In this document: in pieces, positions 9,914 through 19,733 of the stretch
Position numbering within the stretch: position 1 is the stretch's first letter
Layout of the letters: every line of letters starts with the position of its first letter
DNA from: Toxonevra muliebris
Taxonomy: Eukaryota > Arthropoda > Insecta > Diptera > Pallopteridae
Assembly (NCBI GenBank): GCA_963691655.1
Contig: OY829326.1
Span: forward strand, 73,091,235-73,155,234
DNA length: 64,000 nucleotides
Direction of reading: 5' to 3'
Program-made: the position numbers and the translations under genes
The notes under the pieces: generated by a model
Databases searched by the model: none
Seen by the model: only the letters and a program-made list of their open reading frames with translations
What the model was told of the DNA's origin: nothing

Positions 9914-10925
9914 TGAGAATTTATTATTTAGTATTGTAATAAAACATTTTAACTCTTATATCAACTCAAATACCAGCACCTAAGTAAGCCCATGGTTTTT
10001 TTTATTTTTTTATTTTAAAAATAAAATTTGAATTGCAATAGGCTTCGTAAAAGTTACATTTTTATAAATATCGAAATATTGGTAGCTTTTCTCATTCATC
10101 GTCTGCTTCCAAAGTTTAAATTATGCAAATCATACTTGCGAAGCACAATTAGTCAACTTAACGTTGTGCTTTAATCTTTAAATAAACAATGTGATATATT
10201 ACTTTCTGTAAACGAAATTTTAGTAGACTTTTTTTAAAAACCTCGCAGATTATAAAAATCTTAAAAAAGTTATTTACGATTTTTGTACGTTTACACGTTT
10301 AATATTTTGTACAGACTACTTTCACCAATGATATATTTTTCGAAAACTCATTGAAAAATGCAATGGTCTTCCAAAGGGGAAATCTCAATTTCGAAATCAT
10401 CACACTCGTAGATTTGCTGCTGATAGTGTCGAAAATATCATGCTGGGTTTGCAGCTTTTTGTCTCATTTTTGAGTCTTTTTATTTTTATCGCTCAATGTT
10501 TTGAACATCTTTTATTTATTTTTACGTCATTTTTACTAATTTTTTATTTTTATCGCTCATTGATTAAAAAAAATTGTTTTTTGACTCATTCATTTTGATA
10601 GCAAACATATTTTTTAATCTTTCAAAAGTCAATAGAAAATTGTTTTAGATTCAAAAACAAAACGATTGCTCATGATGAAAAAATTGTTTTCATCTTTAAT
10701 TTAGAATTTGTTTGAGATGACAATTCAAAATTGAGGGATACATGAGTACGTTGATAAAAAGTAACAAAAATTTTTAAATTGTCGATAGCTACTCTGCTCA
10801 GCAAATAAGGTTGACAGAAATGAGTTGATGTTGAAAGCCGAAATCGATTGACATACAAAAATGTAGAAAATAAAGACAAAGAAAAACTCGTACTGCTACA
10901 AAATACGAGTACTTGCTAGTATGAT
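9914..10925. other. Gene-free stretch
   Basis: AT-rich sequence. At about 10490-10570 TTTATTTTTATCGCTCA is repeated. No coding sequence is supported. Confidence 0.4.
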
Positions 10926-11069
10926 ATATTGATGGAATAAATAATCGGTTTTATTTCGTAGAGATCAGAAAATAATTGAATAAACAAGGAATTCTTATAA
11001 AATGTTTTACTTGGTACATAGATACATCAAATGAGTACTTAATATAAAATACAACACTAATATGCTTAC

Positions 11070-11238
11070 TTGATCCACCTAGTGCATACGATACATCTAA
11101 CCATTTTTGCATTTTTTTATTGCGATTATTAAATTCCAGAACTCTTTTATTCCACAGTATTGGATTTGTTTTCACTAAAGCAATCAAACGTGTACGATAA
11201 TTGTGACGCTCCAACGTAGTATCAATTGCTGGCTGCAT
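11070..11238 (-). CDS. First half of a MADF domain, segment C copy 1
   Basis: Starting at MQPAIDTTLERHNYR, the frame gives LIALVKTNPILWNKRVLEF, then NRNKKMQKWLDVSYALG. This is the N-terminal half of a MADF (Adf-1-type Myb/SANT-like) domain. Coding ends at the donor GATCAA|GTAAGC in phase 1. The frame stays open upstream to 11295, but those 19 residues are an unusual hydrophobic run, so the internal Met is preferred as start. The encoded peptide is identical in the copy at 17623-17791. No following exon with the second half of the domain was recognised. It is either a gene with a distant second exon or a duplicated gene fragment. Confidence 0.58.
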
Positions 11239-12132
11239 TTTTAAGCGCCAAACCAAAAACAACAACCACAACAGAAAAAACGCGCAATTTCTCACTAAAA
11301 TTGTTTATAAAACTAATTTAACTTTATCACTGGCAAATGTGTATGGCGAGATGTGTGTAGCTTGTATGAATCGATACATGCATAACACAAATATTATGAC
11401 TTCTCAATCAGAAACAAAAAACACCATATTGCTTATAATTAAACAATACATGTTAATACTTTTTTTAAGTTATTTACTTAATTATGAAAGAAATTATTAC
11501 TTTATTCAAATTGAAATCGTTTGAAAATGCAAAACGCTAACACACAATCGTCAACGAAATTATAAATAAAAAGACTTTTTTTCTGTAGTGGAGTGAAAAT
11601 AACAATCTTTAATACTGCTGTAGTTATCTCTTTCTCTCATATAAACAATTGACAGCTGAATTGGTAATATCTGTGTATGGTATATAGCGGCCCTCTTCAT
11701 TTTCTTCTGCATACATGCGAATTTTTGTCGTTCCCATTTTCATTTCGTTTCCCCATACACACAGATGCATACATATGCATGTGTAATACAGCAGCAGCAG
11801 CCGAAGCAACACATACAATACAAATTTAAGCGGGCCGACATACAGAAAAACGAATAGAAAGCGACATTAATAACAACAACCACAACCAGTTCTGTGTGTT
11901 TCACTTTCCGCACGTTTTTGTTATTATCGCTATTCGTTTCGTTTCGTTTCATTCTTTTGTTTTCATCCGACAGATTGTTTTGATTTTGTTTTTGTAAATT
12001 ACCTATGAATATTTAGTTATTATGTTTGTTTATTTATACAGTGGCGGTTATAGGCGGTTATAGGATAGTTGCTACTCTAGCTACGTTACTCCGTTTACAG
12101 TGGCGGAAAAAATAATAGACACAACTTTATTT

Positions 12133-12386
12133 CGATACCTCAATTCCAAAGTGTAACACGTCAGAAATAAGTACTTACGAGATGATTCGAAATTTAATTG
12201 ACTGTACGGAAAGAAAATAATCTAGACTTATGATAAAATATAGGGTGTAACAACTGAACTACACTGAGTTATCGACCTGTTATTCTTTGGAAATGGTGCG
12301 TAATCGTTCCGAGAATAGTTTCTCATACTCATCTCATCTCAAATTCATCAAGTTTCGGATTTGTTACACTTGGAACTGAGGTATCG
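12133..12386. mobile_element. 254-bp MITE inserted after the segment duplication
   Basis: The ends CGATACCTCA and TGAGGTATCG are inverted copies, and the repeat extends inward over about 23 bp with two differences (AATTCCAAAGTGTAAC against AGTTCCAAGTGTAAC). ATTT flanks both sides (12129-12132 and 12387-12390). The other copy of segment C has an uninterrupted ATTTCTACA at the matching place (about 18684), an empty site. The 4-bp duplication (5 bp if the boundary is shifted) does not fix the superfamily. Confidence 0.8.
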
Positions 12387-12507
12387 ATTTCTACATTTCT
12401 ATAATCTTTCATGAACAAAAAAAAAAAATGGAAGAAAATCTTAATTGTAAAAATATTAATGTAAAACAAATATTAATTTGTTTGCGTATTTTTTATCAAG
12501 TTTATGT

Positions 12508-12528
12508 TCCCAACGTAATGCGTTGGGA
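12508..12528. repeat. Perfect 8-bp stem palindrome
   Basis: TCCCAACG-TAATG-CGTTGGGA forms a stem of eight with a five-base loop. It is preserved unchanged in the diverged part of the duplicate at about 18837-18857. Confidence 0.7.
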
Positions 12529-12615
12529 GTGAAAAAATGCAAAATAGAATTTAAAATCTATAATATTCAACCACTTTTCAAATATTTTTTTATTTCACCA
12601 TTTTCTTTCACATAA

Positions 12616-12764
12616 GTGACATAGTTAGAAATACCAGAAAATTATCGATTTTAGGGTATGCTACTGACTACTCTGCCGCTGAAGATGCCGTATGGATAGA
12701 AACTGATGACATCGAAACTGACTGTATTCCTGAATTTAAAAAAATGGACACAACGTTCTCTTAT
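12616..12764 (+). CDS. Possible coding exon of unknown protein
   Basis: An open frame without a leading Met reads SDIVRNTRKLSIL, then YATDYSAAEDAVWIETDDIE and TDCIPEFKKMDTTFSY. It ends at a good donor (TTAT|GTAAGT) that begins a possible 51-bp intron closing at TTTTTATAG (12815). That intron length is usual for flies. Acidic and mixed composition makes it look coding. In the segment duplicate (about 18966-19090) the same frame is mostly kept (ATDYSAAED, IETEDIETDCIP). There a one-base loss and a changed donor (GTAATT) break it, so that copy is a pseudogene. I do not recognise the family, and no start exon was identified. Confidence 0.35.
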
Positions 12765-13482
12765 GTAAGTTTTTCTTTTGTTATCAAACGTTGAATAGTT
12801 ACTTTTTTTTTATAGTTTTGTTACTTAGTATTAAAACCCAAGAAATGTACATTATAATCTGCAATATATGTCTGTATTTTATGCTTATTTTAATGTGAAA
12901 AGCATTAGTAAGAAATATGTGAATATAAGCGATATTAACCCTTTCGATCTCAAATTTTTCCCTGTATTTCGAAATTTTTTGGCAATTATTAGAGGAGTGT
13001 ATGGGCCAAATTGGAAGTTGCCACGCCCTACGCGAGCTAGAGAAAGTTGCTTTTTGTATGGAAAAAATTTTAAATCAATATTTTTGTTTTATGAAAATAG
13101 TTAATAATATTATTTAATGTTTGTAGAACAAATTCTTATAACTTGTAGTACACTGATTTACGACGATACAAATTGGTCAAAAATTGCGTTACGTAATATG
13201 TGAACGGCTCCCAAGCAGCGATATAGCTGTACCTATTTAATTAACTTAACACAGTTATCAATCAGAACTCTTGCAGGGTAACTCAAAATTAATTAATTGC
13301 GATATTTCATATTTTTATAATCTTCGCTGTCTGTTCAAAAAATTTTTACATTTGTTCCAAATAGTCTCCGAAACGGGCTCCACGAAATAACTCCTAAATG
13401 AAATAACTCCTAATTGAAAAATGAAATAAGTCCTAACGCTAAATAAGACCCAATGAAATAACTCCTAACAAAAAATTAAATA

Positions 13483-14195
13483 TTAGGAGTATGAATGTAT
13501 AAACTCGTAATTGTGACTAACTTCATATCTATCATACGCGCCATTTTTTTGACATTGACAGCTATTCTATCTCGAAGAGCGCCAAAAATACTATAAAAAT
13601 TGATCAGTCAAATAATTTTCATAATTTTTCAAAAGTGTTTTACTATAGCTGAAAATGTCGAATATTTGGTGGGATATGTAAGGTGTCGTGCATTTTGAGC
13701 AGTTGAAACCGAATGAAACGATCACTGGCGACCACTACCGGCTACAATTGATGCGTTTGAGCCGAGCATTAAAGGATAAGAGGCCAGAATATGAGAATAG
13801 ACACGATGAAGTTATTCTTCAGCACGACAATGCTCGGCCGCATGTTGCAAGGCAAGTAAAAACATACTTGGAAACGTTGAAATCGGAAGTGCTACCCCAC
13901 CCGCCGTATTCTCCAGACATTGCTCCTTCTGGTTACCACTTGTTCCGATCGATGACACATGGCCTGGCTGAACAGCACTTCCGTTCTTTCGAAGAACTCA
14001 AAAAATGGGTCGATTCTTAGATAGCCTCAAAAGATGAGGAGTTCTTTCGACGCGGAATCCGTATGCCACCAAAAAGATGGGAAAAGGTTGTGGCTAACGA
14101 TGGACAATACTTTAAAGAATAAATTTGTAATCACTTTTTCACAATTAATTTCCAAATTACGAAAAAAATACGAGTTTATACATTCATACTCCCAA
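13483..14195 (+). mobile_element. Internally deleted mariner (713 bp)
   Basis: It is flanked by TA (13481-13482 and 14196-14197). Ends match the element at 2659-3903 over 27 bp, with one difference at the left (TTAGGAG for TTGGGAG). The orientation is opposite. About 530 bp are missing: the sequence jumps from just after the start-codon region (CTGAAAATGTCGAAT) directly to TTTGGTGGGATATG in the middle of the transposase gene. Confidence 0.93.
13688..14121 (+). pseudogene. Truncated mariner transposase
   Basis: It corresponds to about residues 197-342 of the transposase at 2719-3747. Stops lie at the Lys of the WDMK block (ATGTAA) and after WVDS (TAG). The second catalytic Asp is kept (HDNARPH). 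The third is Gly (APSGYHLF, GGT for GAT). The N-terminal DNA-binding half is deleted. It cannot encode an active enzyme, but the element could have moved in trans. Confidence 0.93.
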
Positions 14196-14429
14196 TAACT
14201 TATAATGCAAACATGAAATAAGTCCTAATTTTTTGGGGTTATTTTGCAATTAGGAGTTATTTCATAACGAAATAAAATAATTCCTAATACAAATATGAAA
14301 TAACTCCTAATTTGAGCAAAAATAAGTGAAATTTATAAAATTTATATTTAGGCTCTGTGTAATTCGACCGAAATCAAAAAGGAATTCCAAAGAAAAACAA
14401 GAAATTAAGGCCAAAATAAGTCTTTTCTT

Positions 14430-14672
14430 CGAAGAACATTTTCGCGAAAGACAGTATAGTAGTTTTTTCAACGGTTTTTTTTATCGGGTATTTATCGAAA
14501 AAGGGGGTGTAAAATCCTATTTTCGAGAGGAAGGGTAGGAGTTAGAAGAAAAGTGCATATGCAAAAATTATTTAACTATTTGTGTTTAATAACTTTGCTT
14601 CAGACATCAAATTTATATCAGTTAAACTAAAGAAATTTCTTCAGGGACCCCCATTTTTACTACGTTTATATC
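14430..14672. repeat. Repeat D, copy 2
   Basis: Partner of 7714-7945, with scattered substitutions and a short insertion (AAATTTCTTCAGG) near its right end. The ORF at 14326-14538 lies across it and is not conserved in the partner. Confidence 0.7.
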
Positions 14673-15250
14673 AACTCGCTTTCAATGGTGTCTGTCTGTT
14701 CAGTACAAATTTCGCAATCGATTTTAAACTAACTTCCCGATGAGCTAGAGACTTGAAACTTTAAATATAGTTCAGAACTGGAAGACAATGCAATATGAAA
14801 TATCTAAAATATATATAAATATAATAATATTTAAAATATTAGCATCGGAAGTTTTTCCATTTTTTCCATAGATCAAAGCATTGAATTCATCGTTGTTAAA
14901 ATCATTGCTTTAGCGGGAGTAGAATATATGTATATGTGTATACATACACAAATTCAAAGACAAATGAGAGAGAGAACAAAAACAAACAATAACGAACTTT
15001 TCTTTTCGTTTTGTTCCGCTTATAAAGAGGATAGATCGTAAAGAGATCGCAATTTGCTCTTGCTGGAATCGAAACAAAAAATCGTAGAAACAGCAGCGAG
15101 GTGCAATACCGATGGTGTGACAGCGATGGTTGTCAACACATCCAGCAGACAAAAATGTATGAATGGATGAGTTTGACGTGTTTGGTGAAATAAATATTTA
15201 ACATTTCTTTTAGCAAATAACTTTCAACATTTACAGTATTTATATATTAT
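14673..15250. other. Gene-free stretch
   Basis: AT-rich. The minus-strand frame at 14910-15152 has no recognised domain. Confidence 0.4.
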
Positions 15251-16036
15251 TGATGTGTAAACATTTTAGCTCACGGTATGGGCAAAATTTCAAATGTGTA
15301 AAATGTAAGAATAACTGTATCGTAAGATGTAAGATAACTGTAACGTCCAGTTCCCCTCTCGCTCACACTACTGCATGGCATGACTGTGCTACTCTAACTA
15401 ACAAAGAGAAGAGAAGAAAAGAGGGAGAAATTACACTACTAGCGGAGTTTGTTTGTTTATGTTTCGATCAATTTACTCACTCATATATGTACATACGAAA
15501 ACAAAATGTGTGCGTACATTTATTCGTGGCAGAATTATTTGTTGGTGTTAAACGTGTGGAGATCGACTATACCATACAAGCAGAGAAATCGCCGTAGCAA
15601 ACACAAGCGTTTGATAGGTTTTGCATTCGGTTAGTTAGATTGGATTAAAATTAAATATTTTTAAAATATAAAAACAATACAAAATGATAAGTAATAAAGA
15701 ATCTAGGTTTCAATAAATGTATAAACAAAATTAAATGATAATGATAGCAAACCACGGCATTATACAAAGTTTGCTTTGTGCATTAACCTTAGAAAGGCAA
15801 CACTTTTTGTATCTAAATAGCAAAAATGTAAAACAGAAAAAATCAAACTTATTTATTACAAAATCACTTATTTACTTCAAAGAAAATACATTGTTTCTTA
15901 TTTTTATTAAATGCAGTTAAGGCAAATCTCTTTGCGGTGCTTTAAAAAAGTAGTGGGGTGACTGGTCACCCCTGTTGCTTTTCTAAGGTTAAATGCGGAA
16001 AGCACTTATCGTCGCCTGAGAATTGATTTGGCGTAG
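15251..16036. repeat. Duplicated segment A, copy 2
   Basis: Matches 839-1575. It carries a 58-bp insertion (15919-15976) with GTT on each side and the 18-bp hairpin GGGGTGAC-TG-GTCACCCC (15955-15972). It ends in a direct duplication of the 16-mer GAATTGATTTGGCGTA. A truncated hAT/pogo composite follows at once. Confidence 0.8.
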
Positions 16037-16050
16037 AATTGATTTGGCGT

Positions 16051-16403
16051 ACGAAAAACACAAAAATTTCCTTAAAAAATGTGAGCGTAGCTATCTACAA
16101 TGATTGAGAATTTTGCTTCGCATTACGACGAATTAGAGGTTGTCAACAACCAATTTCAGTTTATAAGATGTTAAACATACCTTGTATTGAAAAAAATACG
16201 AATTAGCGATTTTTCCAGGGACCAGCAGTTTGCTACGAATTATTGAGATTTTCGAATTAACGGGTACGAATTATCGCGATTCTACTGTATATAAAAAAAT
16301 TGTGTTTAACACTTTTATAGGGAAAAAATTTAGCGCTTTTTTAAGGAAAATACGCGTTTTTTTTCATTTTAGCGTATTTTGAAAAACAAAAGTTGGCCAC
16401 ACT
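16051..16403. mobile_element. Truncated hAT-like/pogo-like composite
   Basis: It matches the right 375 bases of 48490-49668, from ACGAAAAACACAAAAATTTC to the terminal GGCCACACT. It includes the right end of the nested pogo-like element (TCGCGATTCTACTGTA). The left part is missing. It sits exactly between duplicated segments A and B, replacing about 7.8 kb that separates them in the first copy. Confidence 0.85.
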
Positions 16404-16409
16404 AAAAGA

Positions 16410-16937
16410 CACAAATAAATAGACAAACAACTTTTACTCTTGTCTGGCAAATGGGAGGAAAACAAACCAGTTTTTGTGTGGAAAAAGAGTAAAAGAGAGC
16501 GTGAGAGCGTTGTCGTTGCTGTTGTAAGCAACGTCAGGGATACCATCGTGACATAATTTTATGCTAGAATAGAAATATTTTTTCATCCATGAAATATTTC
16601 ACAAATTAATACTGGAACCACTTATGGTTCATCGTCCCCTATTTTTTTTTTTTTTTTTTTTTTAATTTTGGTCAAGTAAAGCTCGAACATAATATAATAA
16701 CTCTGCATTGATAGTTTTTGGAAATAAATATAATTACTGTCAGAAAAAAAAAATTATTTAAAATGCTAAATTTGTTTATGCCTCTAACGGGACTCAACCC
16801 TTTAAGTTAAGAATTGAAAAGTTTCTTTCTACGTTAGAAAATAAGAAAATTGTTTGGGTTATTTAAAAAAAGTACAAATGTACCCAGTAAATGATTTAGG
16901 ATTTTACCATACAGGTGGTTTTGAGCTTTTATATTTT
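16410..16937. repeat. Duplicated segment B, copy 2
   Basis: Matches 9411-9913, with a longer poly-T tract and a small insertion near 16785 that resembles the 3' part of a tRNA-like SINE head. Confidence 0.8.
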
Positions 16938-17477
16938 TATATAAAAAAAATGTGTGTTCTGTTTTTTCATTTATATTTATAGTCACTGTAGCCATATTGG
17001 ATCTGCCATTTTGAATTTTGAAAATCTAATTTCAGAACCGTAATCAGCGACCTCAAAAATCCTTAAATATCAAGTTTCATTCAAATTAAACTACATCAAT
17101 ATAAAGAAAATAATTTTGTTGTCGTATTTTGGCTATCTGTCCCAGTGTGCGTCGCTTAGAAACATCCTGAATATTGTTCGATTTTCTTTGTAATTCTCAC
17201 CAAACTTGAGAGAAGCTACAAGTTTTTTTTTACACAATTTGAAGCTGTTTTTTTCTTGGACTACTGAATTAAAATAAGTATTACAAAGCTATAGAATTCA
17301 CCATAAATACATATCGCATTCTCTTGTATTGAGATGTTTCGGTGCAATTCGGCACAGGTTAATGAACTCCAAATGACCTAAAATTTTCTTTTCCAAGTGT
17401 TTATGTTACAATAAAAAAAATTAGAGGGTATGCATAAAAAAAAAAAAAACTTAGAAAAATAAGGGACACCCTAATGA
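16938..17477. other. Gene-free spacer
   Basis: AT-rich, unlike the corresponding 9914-10925. Nothing is supported. Confidence 0.4.
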
Positions 17478-19733
17478 TACATTGATGGAATAACTAATCG
17501 GTTTTATTTCGTGGAGATCAGAAAATAATTGAATAAACAAGGAATTCTTATAAAATGTTTTACTTGGTACATAGATACATCAAATGAGTACTTAATATAA
17601 AATACAACACTAATATGCTTACTTGATCCACCTAGTGCATACGATACATCTAACCATTTTTGCATTTTTTTATTGCGATTATTAAATTCCAGAACTCTTT
17701 TATTCCACAGTATTGGATTTGTTTTCACTAAAGCAATCAAACGCGTACGATAATTGTGACGCTCCAACGTAGTATCAATTGCTGGCTGCATTTTTAAGCG
17801 CCAAACCAAAAACAACAACCACAACAGAAAAAACGCGCAATTTCTCACGAAAATTGTTTATAAAACTAATTTAACTTTATCACTGGCAAATGTGTATGGC
17901 GAGATGTGTGTAGCTTGTATGAATCGATACATGCATAACACAAATATTATGACTGCTCAATCAGAAACAAAAAACACCATATTGCTTATAATTAAACAAT
18001 ACATGTTAATACTTTTTTTAAGTTATTTACTTAATTATGAAAGAAATTATTACTTTATTCAAATTGAAATCGTTTGAAAATGCAAAACGCTAACACACAA
18101 TCGTCAACGAAATTATAAATAAAAAGACTTTTTTTCTGTAGTGGAGTGAAAATAACAATCTTTAATACTGCTGTAGTTATCTCTTTCTCTCATATAAACA
18201 ATTGACAGCTGAATTGGTAATATCTGTGTATGGTATATAGCGGCCCTCTTCATTTTCTTCTGCATACATGCGAATTTTTGTCGTTCCCATTTTCATTTCG
18301 TTTCCCCATACACACAGATGCATACATATGCATGTGTAATACAGCAGCAGCAGCCGAAGCAACACATACAATACAAATTTAAGCGGGCCGACATACAGAA
18401 AAACGAATAGAAAGCGACATTAATAACAACAACCACAACCAGTTCTGTGTGTTTCACTTTCCGCACGTTTTTGTTATTATCGCTATTCGTTTCGTTTCAT
18501 TCTTTTGTTTTCATCCGACAGATTGTTTTGATTTTGTTTTTGTAAATTACCTATGAATATTTAGTTATTATGTTTGTTTATTTATACAGTGGCGGTTATA
18601 GGCGGTTATAGGATAGTTGCTACTCTAGCTACGCTACTAAACATATGCATTTACAGTGGTGGAAAAAATAATAAACACAAGATTATTTCTACATATCAAT
18701 AATCTTTCATGAAAAAAAATGGAAGAAAATAAACACAGATTTATCTGCTCGGCTGTTATAACTTTGCAAGACAAAAAATTTGTTTACACCTTTTCCTATA
18801 ATAGATTCCCAAGTGTATTTTTTATCAGGTTTATGTTCCCAACGTAATGCGTTGGGAGTGAAAAAAAAAAAAAATAAAAAAAAAAAAAATAAAAATAATC
18901 TATGTATAGTATTCAACAACTTTTCAAATACTTTTTTATTTCACCATTTTCTTTCTCATAAGTGACATATTCAGAAATACCAGAAAATTATCGATTTTAG
19001 ATTATGCTACTGACTACTCTGCCGCTGAAGATGTCTTAAGGATAGAAACTGAAGACATCGAAACTGACTGTATTCCTAAATTTTTAAAATGGACATAACG
19101 TTCTCTTATGTAATTTTTTTTGGTATCAAACTTTGAATAGTTACTTTTTTATATAGTTTTGTTACTTAGTATTAAAACCCAAGAAATGTGAATTAGAGTT
19201 TTTGTTTCTCATAGTATTATATTCTGCAATATATGTCTGTATTTTATGCTTTATGTTTATTTTAATGTGAAGCAAGAAATATATGAATATTCCAGAAGTC
19301 ATATTAACCCTTTCGAAATTTTTTTTTTGCAATTATTATAGGAGTGTATGAGCTGAATTGGAAATCACCACGCCCTACGCGAGCTAGAGAAAGTTTTGTT
19401 TTGTATGGAATAAATTTTAAATCAATATTTTTGTTTTATGAAAATAGTTAATAATATTATTTAATGTTTGTAGAACAAATTCTTATAACTTGTAGTACAC
19501 TGATTTACGACGATACAAATTGGTCAAAAATTGCGTTACGTAATATGTGAACGGCCCCCAAGCAGCGATATAGCTGTACCTATTTAATTAACTTAACACA
19601 GCTATCAATCAGAACTCTTGCAGGGTAACTCAAAATTAATTAATTGCGATATTTCATATTTTTATAATCTTCGCTGTCTGTTCAAAAAATTAGTACATTT
19701 GTTCCGAATAGTCTCCGAAACGGAGTACTTCAT
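17478..19733. repeat. Duplicated segment C, copy 2
   Basis: Matches 10926-13376 without the 254-bp MITE. It includes the MADF exon (minus), the preserved palindrome at 18837-18857 and the broken version of the possible exon at about 18966-19090. A-rich expansions are present at 18858-18896. Confidence 0.88.
17623..17791 (-). CDS. First half of a MADF domain, segment C copy 2
   Basis: The peptide is identical to 11070-11238, with the same GTAAGC donor in phase 1 and the same ambiguous upstream 19 codons (to 17848). The few base differences in this part of the segment are mostly silent or non-coding. No second-half MADF exon was recognised near it. It is a paralogous exon of a very recent duplication, or one kept identical by conversion. 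Confidence 0.55.

Larger units (their letters stand above)
10926..13376. repeat. Duplicated segment C, copy 1
   Basis: Collinear with 17478-19733. About 10926-12080 is nearly identical in both copies (a handful of substitutions and one 5-bp deletion). About 12085-13080 is clearly more diverged, with insertions and deletions. About 13085-13376 is again nearly identical. It contains a MADF exon on the minus strand, a 254-bp MITE missing from the other copy, and a possible coding fragment near 12.7 kb. Similarity ends at GTCTCCGAAACGG, just before the motif array at 13382. Confidence 0.88.
13382..14317. repeat. Interspersed 15-bp motif array split by mariner
   Basis: Variants of TGAAATAACTCCTAA occur at about 13382, 13397, 13419, 13440 and 13455. 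After the mariner insertion they recur at about 14214, 14250 (inverted), 14268 and 14302. The motif is absent from the other copy of segment C, whose similarity ends just before it. Function unknown. Confidence 0.8.

Noticed and set aside
839..19733. Duplication as a simple haplotype-assembly artefact
   Set aside because: Considered likely at first. However, the copies have different flanks and different insertions (254-bp MITE, 58-bp hairpin, hAT fragment) and a diverged middle, which argues for a real duplication, though only long reads can exclude it.
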